Assembly (NCBI RefSeq): GCF_008831285.2
Contig: NC_045146.1
Span: 22,957,703 to 23,021,702, forward strand
DNA length: 64,000 nt
Reading direction: 5' to 3'
DNA from: Nymphaea colorata
Taxonomy: Eukaryota > Streptophyta > Magnoliopsida > Nymphaeales > Nymphaeaceae
A model generated the notes under the pieces. That model searched no databases. It had not been told where the DNA came from and saw only the letters and a list, made by a program, of their open reading frames with translations. Made by a program: the position numbers and the translations under genes. Shown in pieces: positions 26,169 through 37,900 of this stretch (positions are counted from its first letter, which is position 1; each line of letters opens with the position of its first letter).

Positions 26169-26353
26169 GGGCGGAGCCAAGGGGGCCCGCATGGGCCTTG
26201 GCCCCACCTCAAATTTTTTTTTTTAAATTTGCATCTAAACTTTTACAAATTTTTACTCATCTTATATAAACATTTTGAAAAATGATATTTGAGCCGATAT
26301 CAAAATTTAGAAACTTTAATTTGGCTTTTTAATGAAAAGTTCTGGCTTCGCCC
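26169..26353. mobile_element. 185-bp MITE-like element
   Basis: Left end GGGCGGAGCCAAG and the reverse complement of the right end GGGCGAAGCCAGA form imperfect terminal inverted repeats. The element is non-coding and AT-rich inside. Similar flanks (GTATATAC before, GTATATAT after) may be a target duplication but lie in AT-repeat sequence. Confidence 0.45.
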
Positions 26354-27124
26354 GTATATATATATTATATCAAATGATTAATGAAAGAATAAATAAACTT
26401 TGTGTGGCTCCGCCAGCACTGGTAGTATCACTGGTATAGATAGCAATAAATCCTGAGTAATCATCGGAGATTCTATTTAAATATCTTGAAGCAGAATTTT
26501 GTGTGCATCAACCCAATGGATCATAGCAACATTTCCTACTCAAAATTATATTTTATTAATGACAACATATTTTGTTAAAACGAACATATATTTTATTAAC
26601 GTCGCAACAAAATCGGAGATCTCAAATTTGGTTTTAGTAACAAAAAATGTGAAGATAAATTATATGTTGCGTCATAGATGTTGGAACCGTATTTGAGAAC
26701 ACAAACGGACCCGTTATTAGAAATTAAGTCAATTTTTCAAAATGCAATTCATATACCATTTAAATTTGATTATCTGAAACACATTCTTAACTCATTTAAG
26801 TCCACGATGAATCCATCGATATGTCCAAATCGATTTTAAAATATGCAGTGAAGGGTATGAACCTGAAATAGAGATGCACCTCTCCTATCTGGACCCAATT
26901 TCGAAACTTAAGTTGTTATATGACGTCTGGTTGTTTCGTAAAGACTAATTATATATAGGTTGTGCGGCAGATGTTATATGACTACACTCTCTCTCAATCT
27001 CAATCTCTTGCTTTCGTTTTCTCTTTTTCTAGATGTGTTGATGTTAATATATACTTATCCATTCTCTTATTTTCCATAGTCATGTGAAATCATTTCTTCA
27101 CTCGAAGGAAAATGAAGTATCTAA

Positions 27125-29409
27125 ATGGTAGTCGACCAAGCCGATAAACCTGACCGTCAGCCACACTGCAACTTCTTCAGAAATGTTTGCTCGGCCAGTG
27201 CATCAGTTAATGTTCAGTTGGATGACTGGATGAAGTTTGATAAAGATTCATACCCATTTGAAATATTGGAGGAAATAAGTCGAGGAACAGATGGATATGA
27301 GAGCCCCGCTGCAGCACTTCTTGAGGATCAACAGTCCATAGCCAAATGAGATGAATACTTGTGGAGTTTCCCTTGACTAGTGATGATACAAGATGATTTT
27401 AGCTGGTTTAAATGTGCGAAACAGGTTATATGCATAGGCCTGTTCACAATGCAAAGATGCGCAATTTCTTGGGAATAACACTTGCCCTTAAGAGTGGGTC
27501 AGGAGCCCAATGAAAGAAGGTTAGCGAACAAATGTTGTGTACTAAAGGCTGTGCATGGTGCAAGTTGCGAATTAAATTAAATCCGAGCTCAACAAGGCAA
27601 GAAATCAAATATTTTCTTACTCTTTCATTCTTCTTGGGCTCTAACCTATCTGCAAAATCTTATGCAGTATACATTTTGAAACCAGATTTTGTCGATATTG
27701 AAATAAAATTTTCTTCGTGGAAATCAACTAAACGGATTCCGAATTCAGTTTGATAATCAAACAAATTCCATTTTCGTGGTGATTAACGGGTCGGATCGAG
27801 GTGAGCTCGTGGTTGAATCTTGTACCAGATCACGTTCCCGTCCGAAACTTTACCAGAAGACGTTTGTTCTCCAGCAGCAAACGCCTCGTTCGAGGAAAAG
27901 AGGAAATCATTTCGCAGGGTCACGTCAGTGGCGTAAAATCCCAAGAATTTTTCGAAATGGGGACAGAGGAAAAAGCGCGAAGGCGAGGGAAAAAGTTTTC
28001 CTGCTTTCGTCGACGTTACGGGGCAAGCAGCTGTCACGTCCTATTTCGGGATCCTGTCAAGGAAAGTTTTTCCGTGAGAAAATGTGTCTCAGCATTATGA
28101 AACGGCAGGAGGTCGATTTAAAGACCCAACACCTTGACGAATCTTTTCCCGATCTTCTTCATAATTTTTTTATTTTAAAATATATTTTGCAAAAACAGTC
28201 ATGTTCACTAATAGAGTAATATCAGCTTGTAGTTACCAGCTTTATAATTAATTTATCTGGTAAAATATGCGGCGAGAAAACCAACCAACATTCAGAGTCG
28301 ACTGACTCATGATTATGATTAGAGAGGGTGGAAAATGGAAGAATAGGTTGTTCTTGAACATAAGCAAATATATGTATATACATATAAGGTTGTTTTAAAT
28401 ACTAATGCACCTGAATTTTAAATATTGTTATATGCATGTATATATAAGATAGTTTCCGAGAAATCAACTTTCAAATCCAAGATAATTACATGAAAAATAT
28501 GCCAACTAGGTTTTTTCTTAAGTGATTTTCCAGCTATATTGAGTGAGCAAAAAGCTTCGCACATTCGGAAATTGGTTAGGCAAATCTTGCGGATGTGCAT
28601 ATAGTTAAAATGTCTCGCTATTAATGATATATACTTAAAGAGCACTAGCAAGCTATTGAACAAGTACATGTTTTCTACTAAGGATATTATTCTCTCTATT
28701 CCTTTGTTTATTATTAAGAATAAAATTCTAACTTATTGATAATGTAAAGCCTTAGTGATACAAAAATTGTTTTGGACAACTGTGCAAAACCTATGTGCTT
28801 TTGATAAGGCACAGTGCAAACAGCGGAGTTTAGGGTGCGTTAATAGCAGTTTTGGACCTTGGGGACAAAGGGAATGAGAGAGAGCTTCAACTGCTATTGC
28901 TCTAGTGGTGGGATAACCTTCATACATGCTCACCCAAAAGGTTAGGTGAATTTTTTTTATATTTTTTCTCCGTTTCTATCTACGGAATCTTTAGTTGGGA
29001 CTCATGTTGACTAAGCCCATATTAACCTTTGTTCTATTTTACATGCCGTTTTGTAATAATTATAAAATCTAATTACCCATTTATACCTACTTTTTTAATT
29101 AAGAAGTCTCCGACATAACAACATATAAGTTGTTTAATTCAATTTACCCCGTGATTCTTATGTTCCTCCATTCTTATACGGAAAGACTTGAAACTCACAT
29201 TTATTCCCAAGGTACGAACGAGCGGTCCACAGAAACTAGCCCGCGAAAAACTATTAAAATGAAGTTAATAAGATCCTTTTACCCTGCACGAAGAACTTCA
29301 ACGAAACTAAACAAATAGCGAATTTAAAGTACTGATGACTTCATTTCCCCGCCATACCTCGCTAGAAAAACTTCATGCAGTTTTAGGATGAACATGATGA
29401 TCTCTCTCT

Positions 29410-29454
<45 letters not shown>

Positions 29455-29566
29455 GTAGGAGGGAGCACTATGGGCACGCATGCTCAGGGGCAGCACGAGT
29501 TCAAAGCACAGCAAAATAAAACGCAGAGGAAGCGAACTTTAAAGATCAATCAGATGATCCAAGACA
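27125..29566. other. Intergenic region with a GC-rich patch (27.78-28.13 kb)
   Basis: 27780-28130 is clearly richer in CG than its surroundings, contains ACGT-core motifs (CACGTCAG, CACGTCC) and a TATA-like GATTTAAAGACC near 28113, and has overlapping open frames in several phases (up to 147 codons). It could be an old promoter, an LTR or a decayed exon. I recognise no protein. The rest is AT-rich without genes. Confidence 0.3.
29401..29451. repeat. (CT)n then (TA)n microsatellite
   Basis: A short CT run leads directly into about 20 TA units. Confidence 0.95.
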
Positions 29567-30420
29567 GTTCATCGAATACTTTGCCAACTTGGCTGGGTTG
29601 CCAGTAAATATGTCGTCCATCTGAAAGAGAAAAAGCAAAAAACGGTAAAAAAAAAAAAAAGGAAAAAAAGAAAGAGAAGAGCCATCACAGATACCATTTC
29701 AATCAAAGCATCTCCACATATTGGTAATGGTAACGGTATGTGCCCTTTCCTTTGCAGGTACAAAAGGCGGAGATCTAGGGCTCCTTGTCCTCATCCGACC
29801 GGCGAAGATGCTGGGTTATTTCTTCCTGTCAAGGGACCAAATAAAAAAGAAAAAAAAAAGTTGAAGAAAGAACGGAAAAATTCTGAGTAAAAAAAGTGCA
29901 CAAAACAATGGAGAAAATCTATAGAGGCAGCAACAAATTATTCACCACCATCTCTGCAGATGAATGAATAGATTCGTTCGGGGAGTGCAGACCGGGGGTT
30001 GAAAATTTGAAAACGAAGGGAAAAAAGATTTTTTTTTTTTTTTCTTTTCTTGGTGGTAATAAAGAGGAGAGTAGGGGAGTAGATGCCTACCATGTGTGTG
30101 TGAGTGTGTGGCGTGTGTAGATCACAGTGGTAGGCGTCCATGGGGGAGGGCTTGTCTCCTTGCTCCCTTTTGGTGCAGATGCCGCAGTTGATAGGCGACG
30201 TAGGTGGCTTTATTTGGGGAGAGTCGACGGTCGGCTGAATGAATCTCATGGAAATCGTCCTCTGTCAGGCATGCACGCCATTGAATGCGCAGCAGCAGAT
30301 GCAACCAGAGAATGTTAATAACTGAGCCGCTTTCGGCACCACCACCACCATCGCCACCACCATCCCGAACCAGCCGCGGCAGAAGCTCGCCAGTACAATG
30401 ATTACGCTCGAGTAATTCAT
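29567..30420 (-). other. Possible unrecognised small gene or gene remnant
   Basis: Several minus-strand segments look exon-like. One after a CAG near 29831 reads EEITQHLRRSDEDKEP then stop. One after a TTTCAG near 29622 reads in-frame to a stop near 29547. An open frame from an ATG at 30249 reads RFIQPTVDSPQIKPPTSPIN and continues to about 29938. I could not join them into a convincing gene, and no domain is recognised. The plus strand also has an open exon-like end (QQQMQPENVNN, stop near 30316). The stretch is more GC-rich than its neighbours. Treat as unresolved. Confidence 0.2.
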
Positions 30421-31053
30421 CTAATCATCCCCCTCCTTCCGTACCCCTACTGATTTTGACTTTTTGTTTTCGATCGATCGATCTCTGTCTCTTTCTCCTC
30501 TGCGTGAGTTTTTTAATGGTTTTCCTTTCTGGGTTTTCACACAGTGGTGATATGATAACCGTTTATTAGTCGCCGTTCACAGAATAGAGAATCGAATTAT
30601 TGCGCTTTTTTCGTGGTAATAATACAGAACAGTGGAAAAGAAGAGCGAAAAAGAAAAGGTCGCTTCGCAGCAAACCGCTGCAGCAGCAGCAGGCAGCTGC
30701 CTCCTGCTTCTGCCGTGAGGGGTCTCGCTCAGCCACCTTTCAGGCTTTTCCCTCCTTTTTTTCCCAGTTTATTTTTTTTTCCTTCATTCCTTCCTCCCCC
30801 TCTTTTCATCCTCTTTTGGAAGCCAACACTCCCCGGCTTCTCGTTGGCCATACGCTCCCTCTTCATGACTGGTTGCAATGCGAGGTCGTTGTTGTGCAAG
30901 ATAGACAACAATTTGTCTAGCTTGGTGGTTGAGAGTGAGACTCACTTTGTAGTTTGATAGAAATAGAAGAGAAGGAAGAGAGACATACCTCCCTTCCTCT
31001 CTCTCTGTTGCTTTTCTTTTGTTGGTTCTTTTCTCCTTTTCTTTGTTGTTAGA

Positions 31054-34000
31054 ATGATGGGAGATAAAGGAGGAGAAAGTCAGATGAAGAAGCACTCGTC
31101 ATCATCATCAAAGGACCCACCGAAAGAAACAACAGGAGAGATTGTGGTTGTATCCACAGAACAGCAAGTTTATGAAAATCCTAACCCTAATCCCAACCCT
31201 AACCCCAATCCCAATCCCAATCCGAAGAGAATCAGATACGGAACTGGGCAATGGAAGCCAGTCAACCCCCCGCCGCCGCCCCCACCACCACCACCGTCAA
31301 GCTCACCACAGTTCCAAAATCAACCTCCGGCGTCCTCATCACCGGCCACTTCCCACCACCAACCTCTGCCCGCTACGGCTGACTCTTCGTCCCCCGCAAC
31401 CTCCACTCCGTCTCATTCCCCTCGGCCTTCCTTCTCCGCCGCCTCCGACCAACACCACACGTCCAACCCGGATCACTACTTCCAGCTGCGCAAGGGGAAG
31501 TACGTGAGCCCAGTGTGGAAGCCTAATGAGATGCTGTGGCTGGCGAGAGCTTGGCGAGTACAGTACTCCGGCGTCGGCGGGGAGAGCCAGGAGGGCAGCG
31601 GCGAGATCGTGCCGTCGGGGAGGGGTAAGAGCCGGGCGGAGAAGGACAAGGAGGTGGCGGACTTCCTCAACAGCCATGGCGTGAACCGTGACGCCAAGAC
31701 GGCGGGGACCAAATGGGACAACATGCTGGGGGAGTTCAGAAAGGTGTACGAGTGGGAGAGAGGACCGGAAAGGGAGCAGGTGGGAAAGAGCTACTTCAGG
31801 CTCTCCCCTTACGAGAGAAAGATACACAGGCTGCCGGCCTCTTTCGACGAAGAGGTTTACGAAGAGCTATCGCAATTCATGGGGCTCAGGACGAGGGCGT
31901 CTCAGGCTACACGAGCTTCATCTCTCGGCCGCGGCGGTGGCGCCACCACCACTTCTACCACTGCTGAACCTTTCAGAGAACACCTTTCTTACAAACCGGA
32001 TATGGTCAGAACGAGCAGAGATGATTCATCATCAGGTGCATATTAATGGTGTATTACCTCTTTTGTTTGTTGTTGGTCGTCTATTTTATGAGAATTGACT
32101 GGTGGTTGGTGGTGAGGTAGGTGCAGTTATGCGGCAACTGGCGGGCGTGGCCGGCGGAGAGACGTCGATGGCGCCCGGAATGGGGCTTCCGAAGCTAGCG
32201 GGAGAGAGTCCAGAGCAGGGGTGCGGCGGGAGGGAGCTGAGGAGGATAGGGAAGGTAAGGATGACATGGGAGGAGTCGGTGAACCTTTGGGCGGAGGAAG
32301 GGGAGTACCAGAAGGGCAGGTTGAGGGTGGAGGGCCTCAGCTTCTTGAACGCGGAGGAGCTGACGTTCCTGGACGACTCCATGGTTGCCAGCAGCATCGA
32401 GACGTTCGAGGAAGGGCCTCTCAGAGGGTTCTCGGTGGACAGGTTCCTCTGTGGCCAGCAGATCAAGGTGTTTGGGCGACGGAGATCCTCCTCGTCCGGT
32501 TCGTCTTTCCATGCACCAACCACGCTCTCCTCTCCAAGCACTCTTACCTACACACGGCTCTTTTTATGGAGCTTTGTGATTTCTGTAATGCGTGCAACAC
32601 ACACACACATGCATGTGTTTGGTGCGATTCTGTTGTCTACTGGTTTGGTATTTCAGTTCGTGTTTGTGTTTCTTTCAGGCAGCGGCGAAAGGATACAGCA
32701 GCCATTACCGGAGCCGTTCATCAGATGTAAGTCTGAGATCTTTTATGTCATTTCATGTAATCGGCTTGACACGCACCGAGGACGGCTGCCTGCGTCCTTG
32801 CGCTGAAATATTTGGATTGTTTGTATTGGCTAATTGCAAGGTGGTGCCTGGGGAAGGTTCATCACTTGAAATAATCCACTTGGCATTTGGCAATGATAAA
32901 TGCATAAAACAGTATAGAGAGACCTGCGTATCTCTTTGGGATAATATTATTAGATTCTACTTGGAATACTGCGTCAGATTCAATTCGGGAATACTGAATG
33001 ACAAAGAATGCTCCATGTCAACTCAACTTGCGTATGCTGTCTCTTCCAGAAGCGAGACTGTATTCTTCTTCGTCGCTGTGGTTTTCAAAGAAAGCGGAGT
33101 TTCAATTCCTATGTTGACGTGACTCGGGGATCTCTCTCTCCCCCCCCCCCAACCTCTCTTTCTCTCTATAGGCCTGATATGGTGCGTCATACCGGACCAT
33201 TCAATTCGTGATAGTAATGAGACAAGGAAAAACTAGAGCTGAATCATATCTGAAACGTTTCATTTGGTCTCGCTTGAAGTGTAATTTGAAGCTCCTTTTT
33301 AAGCGTTGATATGAACCATGGGTGGTCGGCTGCCCACCATATCTGAAATAGAAAGATCAGACCCTAACATAGATAATAAGCTGTCTGTATAGATACATAT
33401 CCTGAGATATTTTCCTTGTATCATATTCTTGTAGGCTTGTGGTGCCATTTCCACGCACTTGCTAACATTTTGGCTCTCTTTCTGATGTTGGTGCAGCGAT
33501 TCCTCCATTAGAGTACCAAGATCGAACCGACTACTACGTGGGGTGCTTAAGAGTGCCAACAACATCGACTCTACCCAGCCTGCTTGAGCTATCATGGCAC
33601 TTGCAGGAGCCACCGCCCGAGGAGTTCCGCTTCCCCTTGAGACGGGAGGTGTTTCGGGACCTCCCACCAGGCAAGGAGCTCTTCTTCACCCCTTCGTCGG
33701 ACCTCGACTCTCGTTCATTCGTGTACGAGATAGTTGGCCCCCTGATCAGACCAAGCACCACGGCCACCACCATCACCAGAGATTCGTTCATCCCCCTATG
33801 GGACGACTGCGTCAACCGCATCATCTCTCGCCTCTGCATCCTCGACATTCTCCTCATCAGAAAGCCAACCACCACCACCGCCATATCCGCGCCGTCTTCT
33901 TCCTTCTCTGAGACCGTGCAGGACCAGTGGCCAAATGTAACAGGCTTCGTCAAGAACTTGTGCCTATGGCGAGGTGAGGAGACCGATCAAGTTCGAGAAG

Positions 34001-34911
34001 GTGGCCCCAATCCATCGTCAACCATACTGGACAAGCTCCTCTGGACTTTCGGCGACCTGCCCTACCTCCTGGGCTACCACGCCGTCGGCCACACCGTCAC
34101 GTTTTGCGCGCTCAGCCGTTCCCAGGACCGAACCACCCGCACCGACCTTCTCAACGTCGACCTCTCCACACCATCAGAACGGATCAAGGCGTTGGTCCCT
34201 TGCTGGCGCATCTCCAATCTCCTCCCTCTCCTTGCCGACCACTGCTGCTCCAAGCACACTGGCTCGTGTTGCTTCAGCGACTACCAGAGGCTGGAGAGAG
34301 GAAGAGGCAAGGTGGTGGAGATAATGCCGACGATAGTGAAACGGATCTTCCCCAACAGGAGAAGGTGGTCGGCGATGAAAGAGATCTACGATTTCTTAGA
34401 CCACAGGGTACCCCACGCCGAGTATCTGTGCGCAGCGTCGGAGAGTGAGCTGGCTCTGGTGTTCAAGCCCAGGGGATGCGGAGCTAAGCCGACGAGCGTG
34501 GAGCAGCTGGTGGAGGCGCTGAAGTTCGTGACGAAGGCGCTGGTGGCGCTGCACGATATGTGCTTCATGCACCGGGATTTGGGGTGGGAGAACGTGAGGA
34601 GGAGGGTGGACAGGGAGGAGTGGTTCATAGTGGACTTCGAGGACGCGATAGGGTCGCCGCAGATCTACCCTCACAGCGTCAGCGGGGTCAGCCATGCGCC
34701 GGAGATGTCGAGAGGGGTACACGGCGTGAAGGTGGACGTGTGGGGGGTGGGCCACCTCATCCGGACCAGCGGGGTGAGCGTCCCGCAGCACCACCTGCTC
34801 AAGGACCTGCAGAACCGCTGCCTCGAGCAGAATCCGGAGCAAAGGCCCACCGCCGCCGACTGCTACCACCACCTCCTCCAGCTCCAGTCCTCCCTCGGAG
34901 GGGCCTTCTGA
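31054..34911 (+). CDS. Trihelix (SANT-like) DNA-binding protein fused to a C-terminal kinase-like domain
   Basis: Four coding exons: 31054-32035, 32121-32498, 32679-32726, 33497-34911. GT-AG sites and phases (1, 1, 1) join into 940 residues without a stop. In order: Asn-Pro repeat (about 42-57), Pro-rich run (72-81), trihelix/SANT-like domain (about 150-255; W155, W162, W221), conserved middle region (about 328-600, including EYQDRTDYYVGCLRVP and FIPLWDDC), then a kinase-like domain. There I see V-F-K793 (candidate ATP lysine), H828-R829-D830 with N835, D849-F850-E851 in place of DFG, A870-P871-E872, D883-V-W-G and R919. Middle and kinase-like regions share exon 4. N-terminal halves resemble Arabidopsis homeodomain-like/trihelix proteins; the kinase part recalls HRD-type kinases also seen in fungi. 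Likely nuclear; target genes and substrates are unknown. An alternative acceptor at 32126 would delete two residues. Confidence 0.85.
31171..31230 (+). repeat. Coding hexamer repeat (CCYAAY)n, Asn-Pro dipeptides
   Basis: Within exon 1 of the trihelix-kinase gene, six-base units such as CCTAAC, CCCAAC and CCCAAT are repeated about eight times and encode Asn-Pro dipeptides. Several units equal or nearly equal the CCCTAA telomere-type hexamer, but the variation at the third and sixth positions fits slippage under coding selection. Confidence 0.8.
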
Positions 34912-37900
34912 TCTTTTCCTCCATCCCTTTACTGCTCGTTCATCTTCTTCTGGAGGTGCTGGTCTTTGGAATGCAAAGATTCTCTCTCTCACACATCTCT
35001 GACGTGTTTTGATGGTGCTCTTAGATTAGCGAGTACGGGGTGCTTGGATGGCATTCAAAGAAGAAGAGTTGGACCGATCTAGTGTTCTTCCGTTGCCTTC
35101 TTCTTGTTAACGTTCATTAATGACCGGAAACACTTGGTTGGCCTTCTCTTTATGATGGCGTTCAATTTTGTGGGAACTGGTTGGTAGTGGTGTACGATGG
35201 GGAGCAAGGATATGAACTACCACATTTTGGTGTTTGTTGTTATAGTGATCATCTATACATGATTCTAATGTATACTTTGTATTTTCATTTATCAGAAGAA
35301 AGTGGATGAAATCAATATTGGGATTTTCTTTGACATGACAGTAGGTTGTAGATACAGGACCTTTAGTTTGAGATGGATATTGAACTACTTTTTGGAACAC
35401 GTCTGTGTTCGATAGGGAACCCTTACTTCTCTGCTTTTTGTGGGATTAAGGTTCGCTGCAACTCAGCTCGCAGTGAGGGATCGAGTAACTAACTGTGAAC
35501 CATGTGAAAAATCGCGTTCTTCCGAAGAGGAAGAATATTTAATTTGCTTTTCCTGCAGGAAAGAGGGGGGAATGTAAAACGATTTTCTTATTCGAAGTGA
35601 CATTTTTCTTGCGTTTCGATATGATTTCTTATGTTTTCAAGTGCAGGAAGATTCTTCTTGATCTGAATGATCGGTTAAGTGGTTCTTAAAATTTTCTTGT
35701 GTGTCGTCCATGATTACAAATCATAAGAAACACTCTCGTCTTCTAGATATGACATTGGGGGAAACACCATTAAACTTCAATATAGGTAAAACATTCGGGT
35801 GCAACTTGAACTTCAACTTTGTTCATGTAAACTCACCAGTAGGCAGAATGAAATTGAAGATCTTTGTTAATAATTTACCGCCTCTATTTTGATGTCAGGC
35901 CAAGAGTTTGAAAGGTCTCGTTCTAAAAGTTACCCTGCATAATTGGATTGCCAAATAGTTAGAGATATAGTTTAGTGATGCTAGCTTTAGTGCTGTTGAT
36001 CCTCTTTTCAAGGTCATTATTAATTATTTGTTGTAACCATGGTTTTCAGTTTTTTAGCCGGCATTTGGGAAGTAAGATTCAACATTCCCAGCTAAATGGC
36101 CTCCTTGCACGTTAAACTACATTTACTGGTCTAAAATCAAGTGATTAACTTTGAAGTAGGAGCAATGCTAGCTAGTCGCTTTTACAAATTGTCTCTTGTT
36201 TATTTTATGTCACATCCAACTCACACGTAGTTCATATTCAAAATGAAGTTCAAATTTTAAACGACTAAAGCTGATAAGCGGAATCATCAAGGTTTACAGG
36301 ATGTATTGATCTTGCCAACTTAACAAGTGCATGTTTCTACACCAGCTGTAGTTGATTTATTTATGATGTATTTAAAAATAACTATGGTTTAAAGTAGTAC
36401 TTGTCACAGATGTCGTCGTTCTTGTTATTTAGTCTTTGTTTCAATTCCCGTTGGTATTCGGTACCCCTTAAATTAACACTAGGAAACTGATGAAATGCAC
36501 CTCTTCTGTACACTATTAAATTTCCTCCCCATGTCCTTTTATCTACACATTATTCAGAAAGGCCTGCGCGGGGGTACTTAAGCCCCCTTGTTTTATTGCA
36601 CAAAAATGGGTTACATATTTACTGCAAAAAATGAGGTCCCAGGGACCTTTTCCCACGTACAGAGGTTCAAAAAGAGGTTTCCAATTACAGTAAGCTTTGT
36701 TCCACATTTTACAAAAACTGTTGTCAGTCAGGACTCATAGACAAAAGATGCCTTTCCTGAGCCAAAGGTCCGCACAGATTTTCAGTCGGTGAAAAAAGTT
36801 TAAACAGGCGGCTTCCCTCGATTCTATTATGTTCTTGCTTCCGTTCATCACTGTTAGCTTGAAAGAGAACGCGGCCATTGTGTTCCGAAAGTGGAACTAG
36901 GAATTGCAGACATCCATCGAGTCCCAATGGACTCGACTTTGCATGTTAAGAGGGCCATACCAGAAAGCAAAACCAAACAAAAATGCTCCGTCCGTTCCTG
37001 ATAACAGCTTCACCTCCAGTTGTACACGATCTATACCGAGTAATTCATGCTGATGCTAACCTGCATGTCAACTAATGGTGATAGCTCCAACAGCGCAAAG
37101 CATATTTGAGGTTAAACAATTCCAGATTCAGACCTTGTTGCTGCTTTCAATCCTCATTGGCATGTAAGGATACCACCGATTGGCAATCATCAACCTCACA
37201 TCAGGCGCATTATCCCCATGAATGCATCATGCCATGGGGGTGATGCACAGTCGGCCGCACCAGGTTGATGCATAGTTAACATTAGTTTTTGGTAACGTTT
37301 TAACCTTCTATTGACATTTTAATTGCTCATCTCTTCGATATTGCTGCAACATCAGTAACTTGATAACATGGCATATCAGCTTATATGTATGGGTAGAATC
37401 AATATTATTTAGATTTTTAATTACAAAAGTAACTTCAATCTTTGAAATGATTGCCCAGCTTAGATCCTCAACCTGTGCCACCTAATATATTGATTCTTCC
37501 CATTAGTACATGGGAGTGACAACTATATTCTATGTTTGACATTTTTTTTTTTCGATTTTTTTTTTACTTGTGATGTTATTTGTTGCAGATATTATATACT
37601 TGACATTTTTGCATCGCTACGATACCTGCCGCTTCACAGGTTTAGCACATCAATGTACTTAAACAATGTTGATGAAGTTATCAGGAGGCTTGCACATGAT
37701 CTCACATGAAGATTTCAGGATAAAGAGGCCTTTCTTGCTGTTAACCTCCTTCCAGTGGAATGGGGAATATGATTTTCGCTGCAACTCTGCCTTCCGTTCA
37801 TGATCGACACCGACGACCTTAGCATCCTGATCGTTTCCACAGGACCCTGTCGCTCTGATGAAAGACCTCTACAGTCGTCGTATCCACACCTTTGTCACAA

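Larger units (their letters stand above)
25292..27124. other. Repeat-rich intergenic region
   Basis: Holds (TA)n/(CA)n at about 25413-25456, an AAATCTGAATC-type dispersed repeat (25640-25950), a MITE-like element at 26169-26353 and partial copies of the unit that flanks the CACTA-like element. No gene recognised. Confidence 0.55.

Noticed and set aside
31339-31827. A 162-codon open frame on the minus strand
   Set aside because: It is antisense to exon 1 of the trihelix-kinase gene. The long frame is a by-product of high GC and proline-rich coding on the plus strand.
34396-34992. A 198-codon open frame on the minus strand
   Set aside because: Antisense to the kinase-like exon. It has no domain, and the plus strand carries conserved kinase landmarks.
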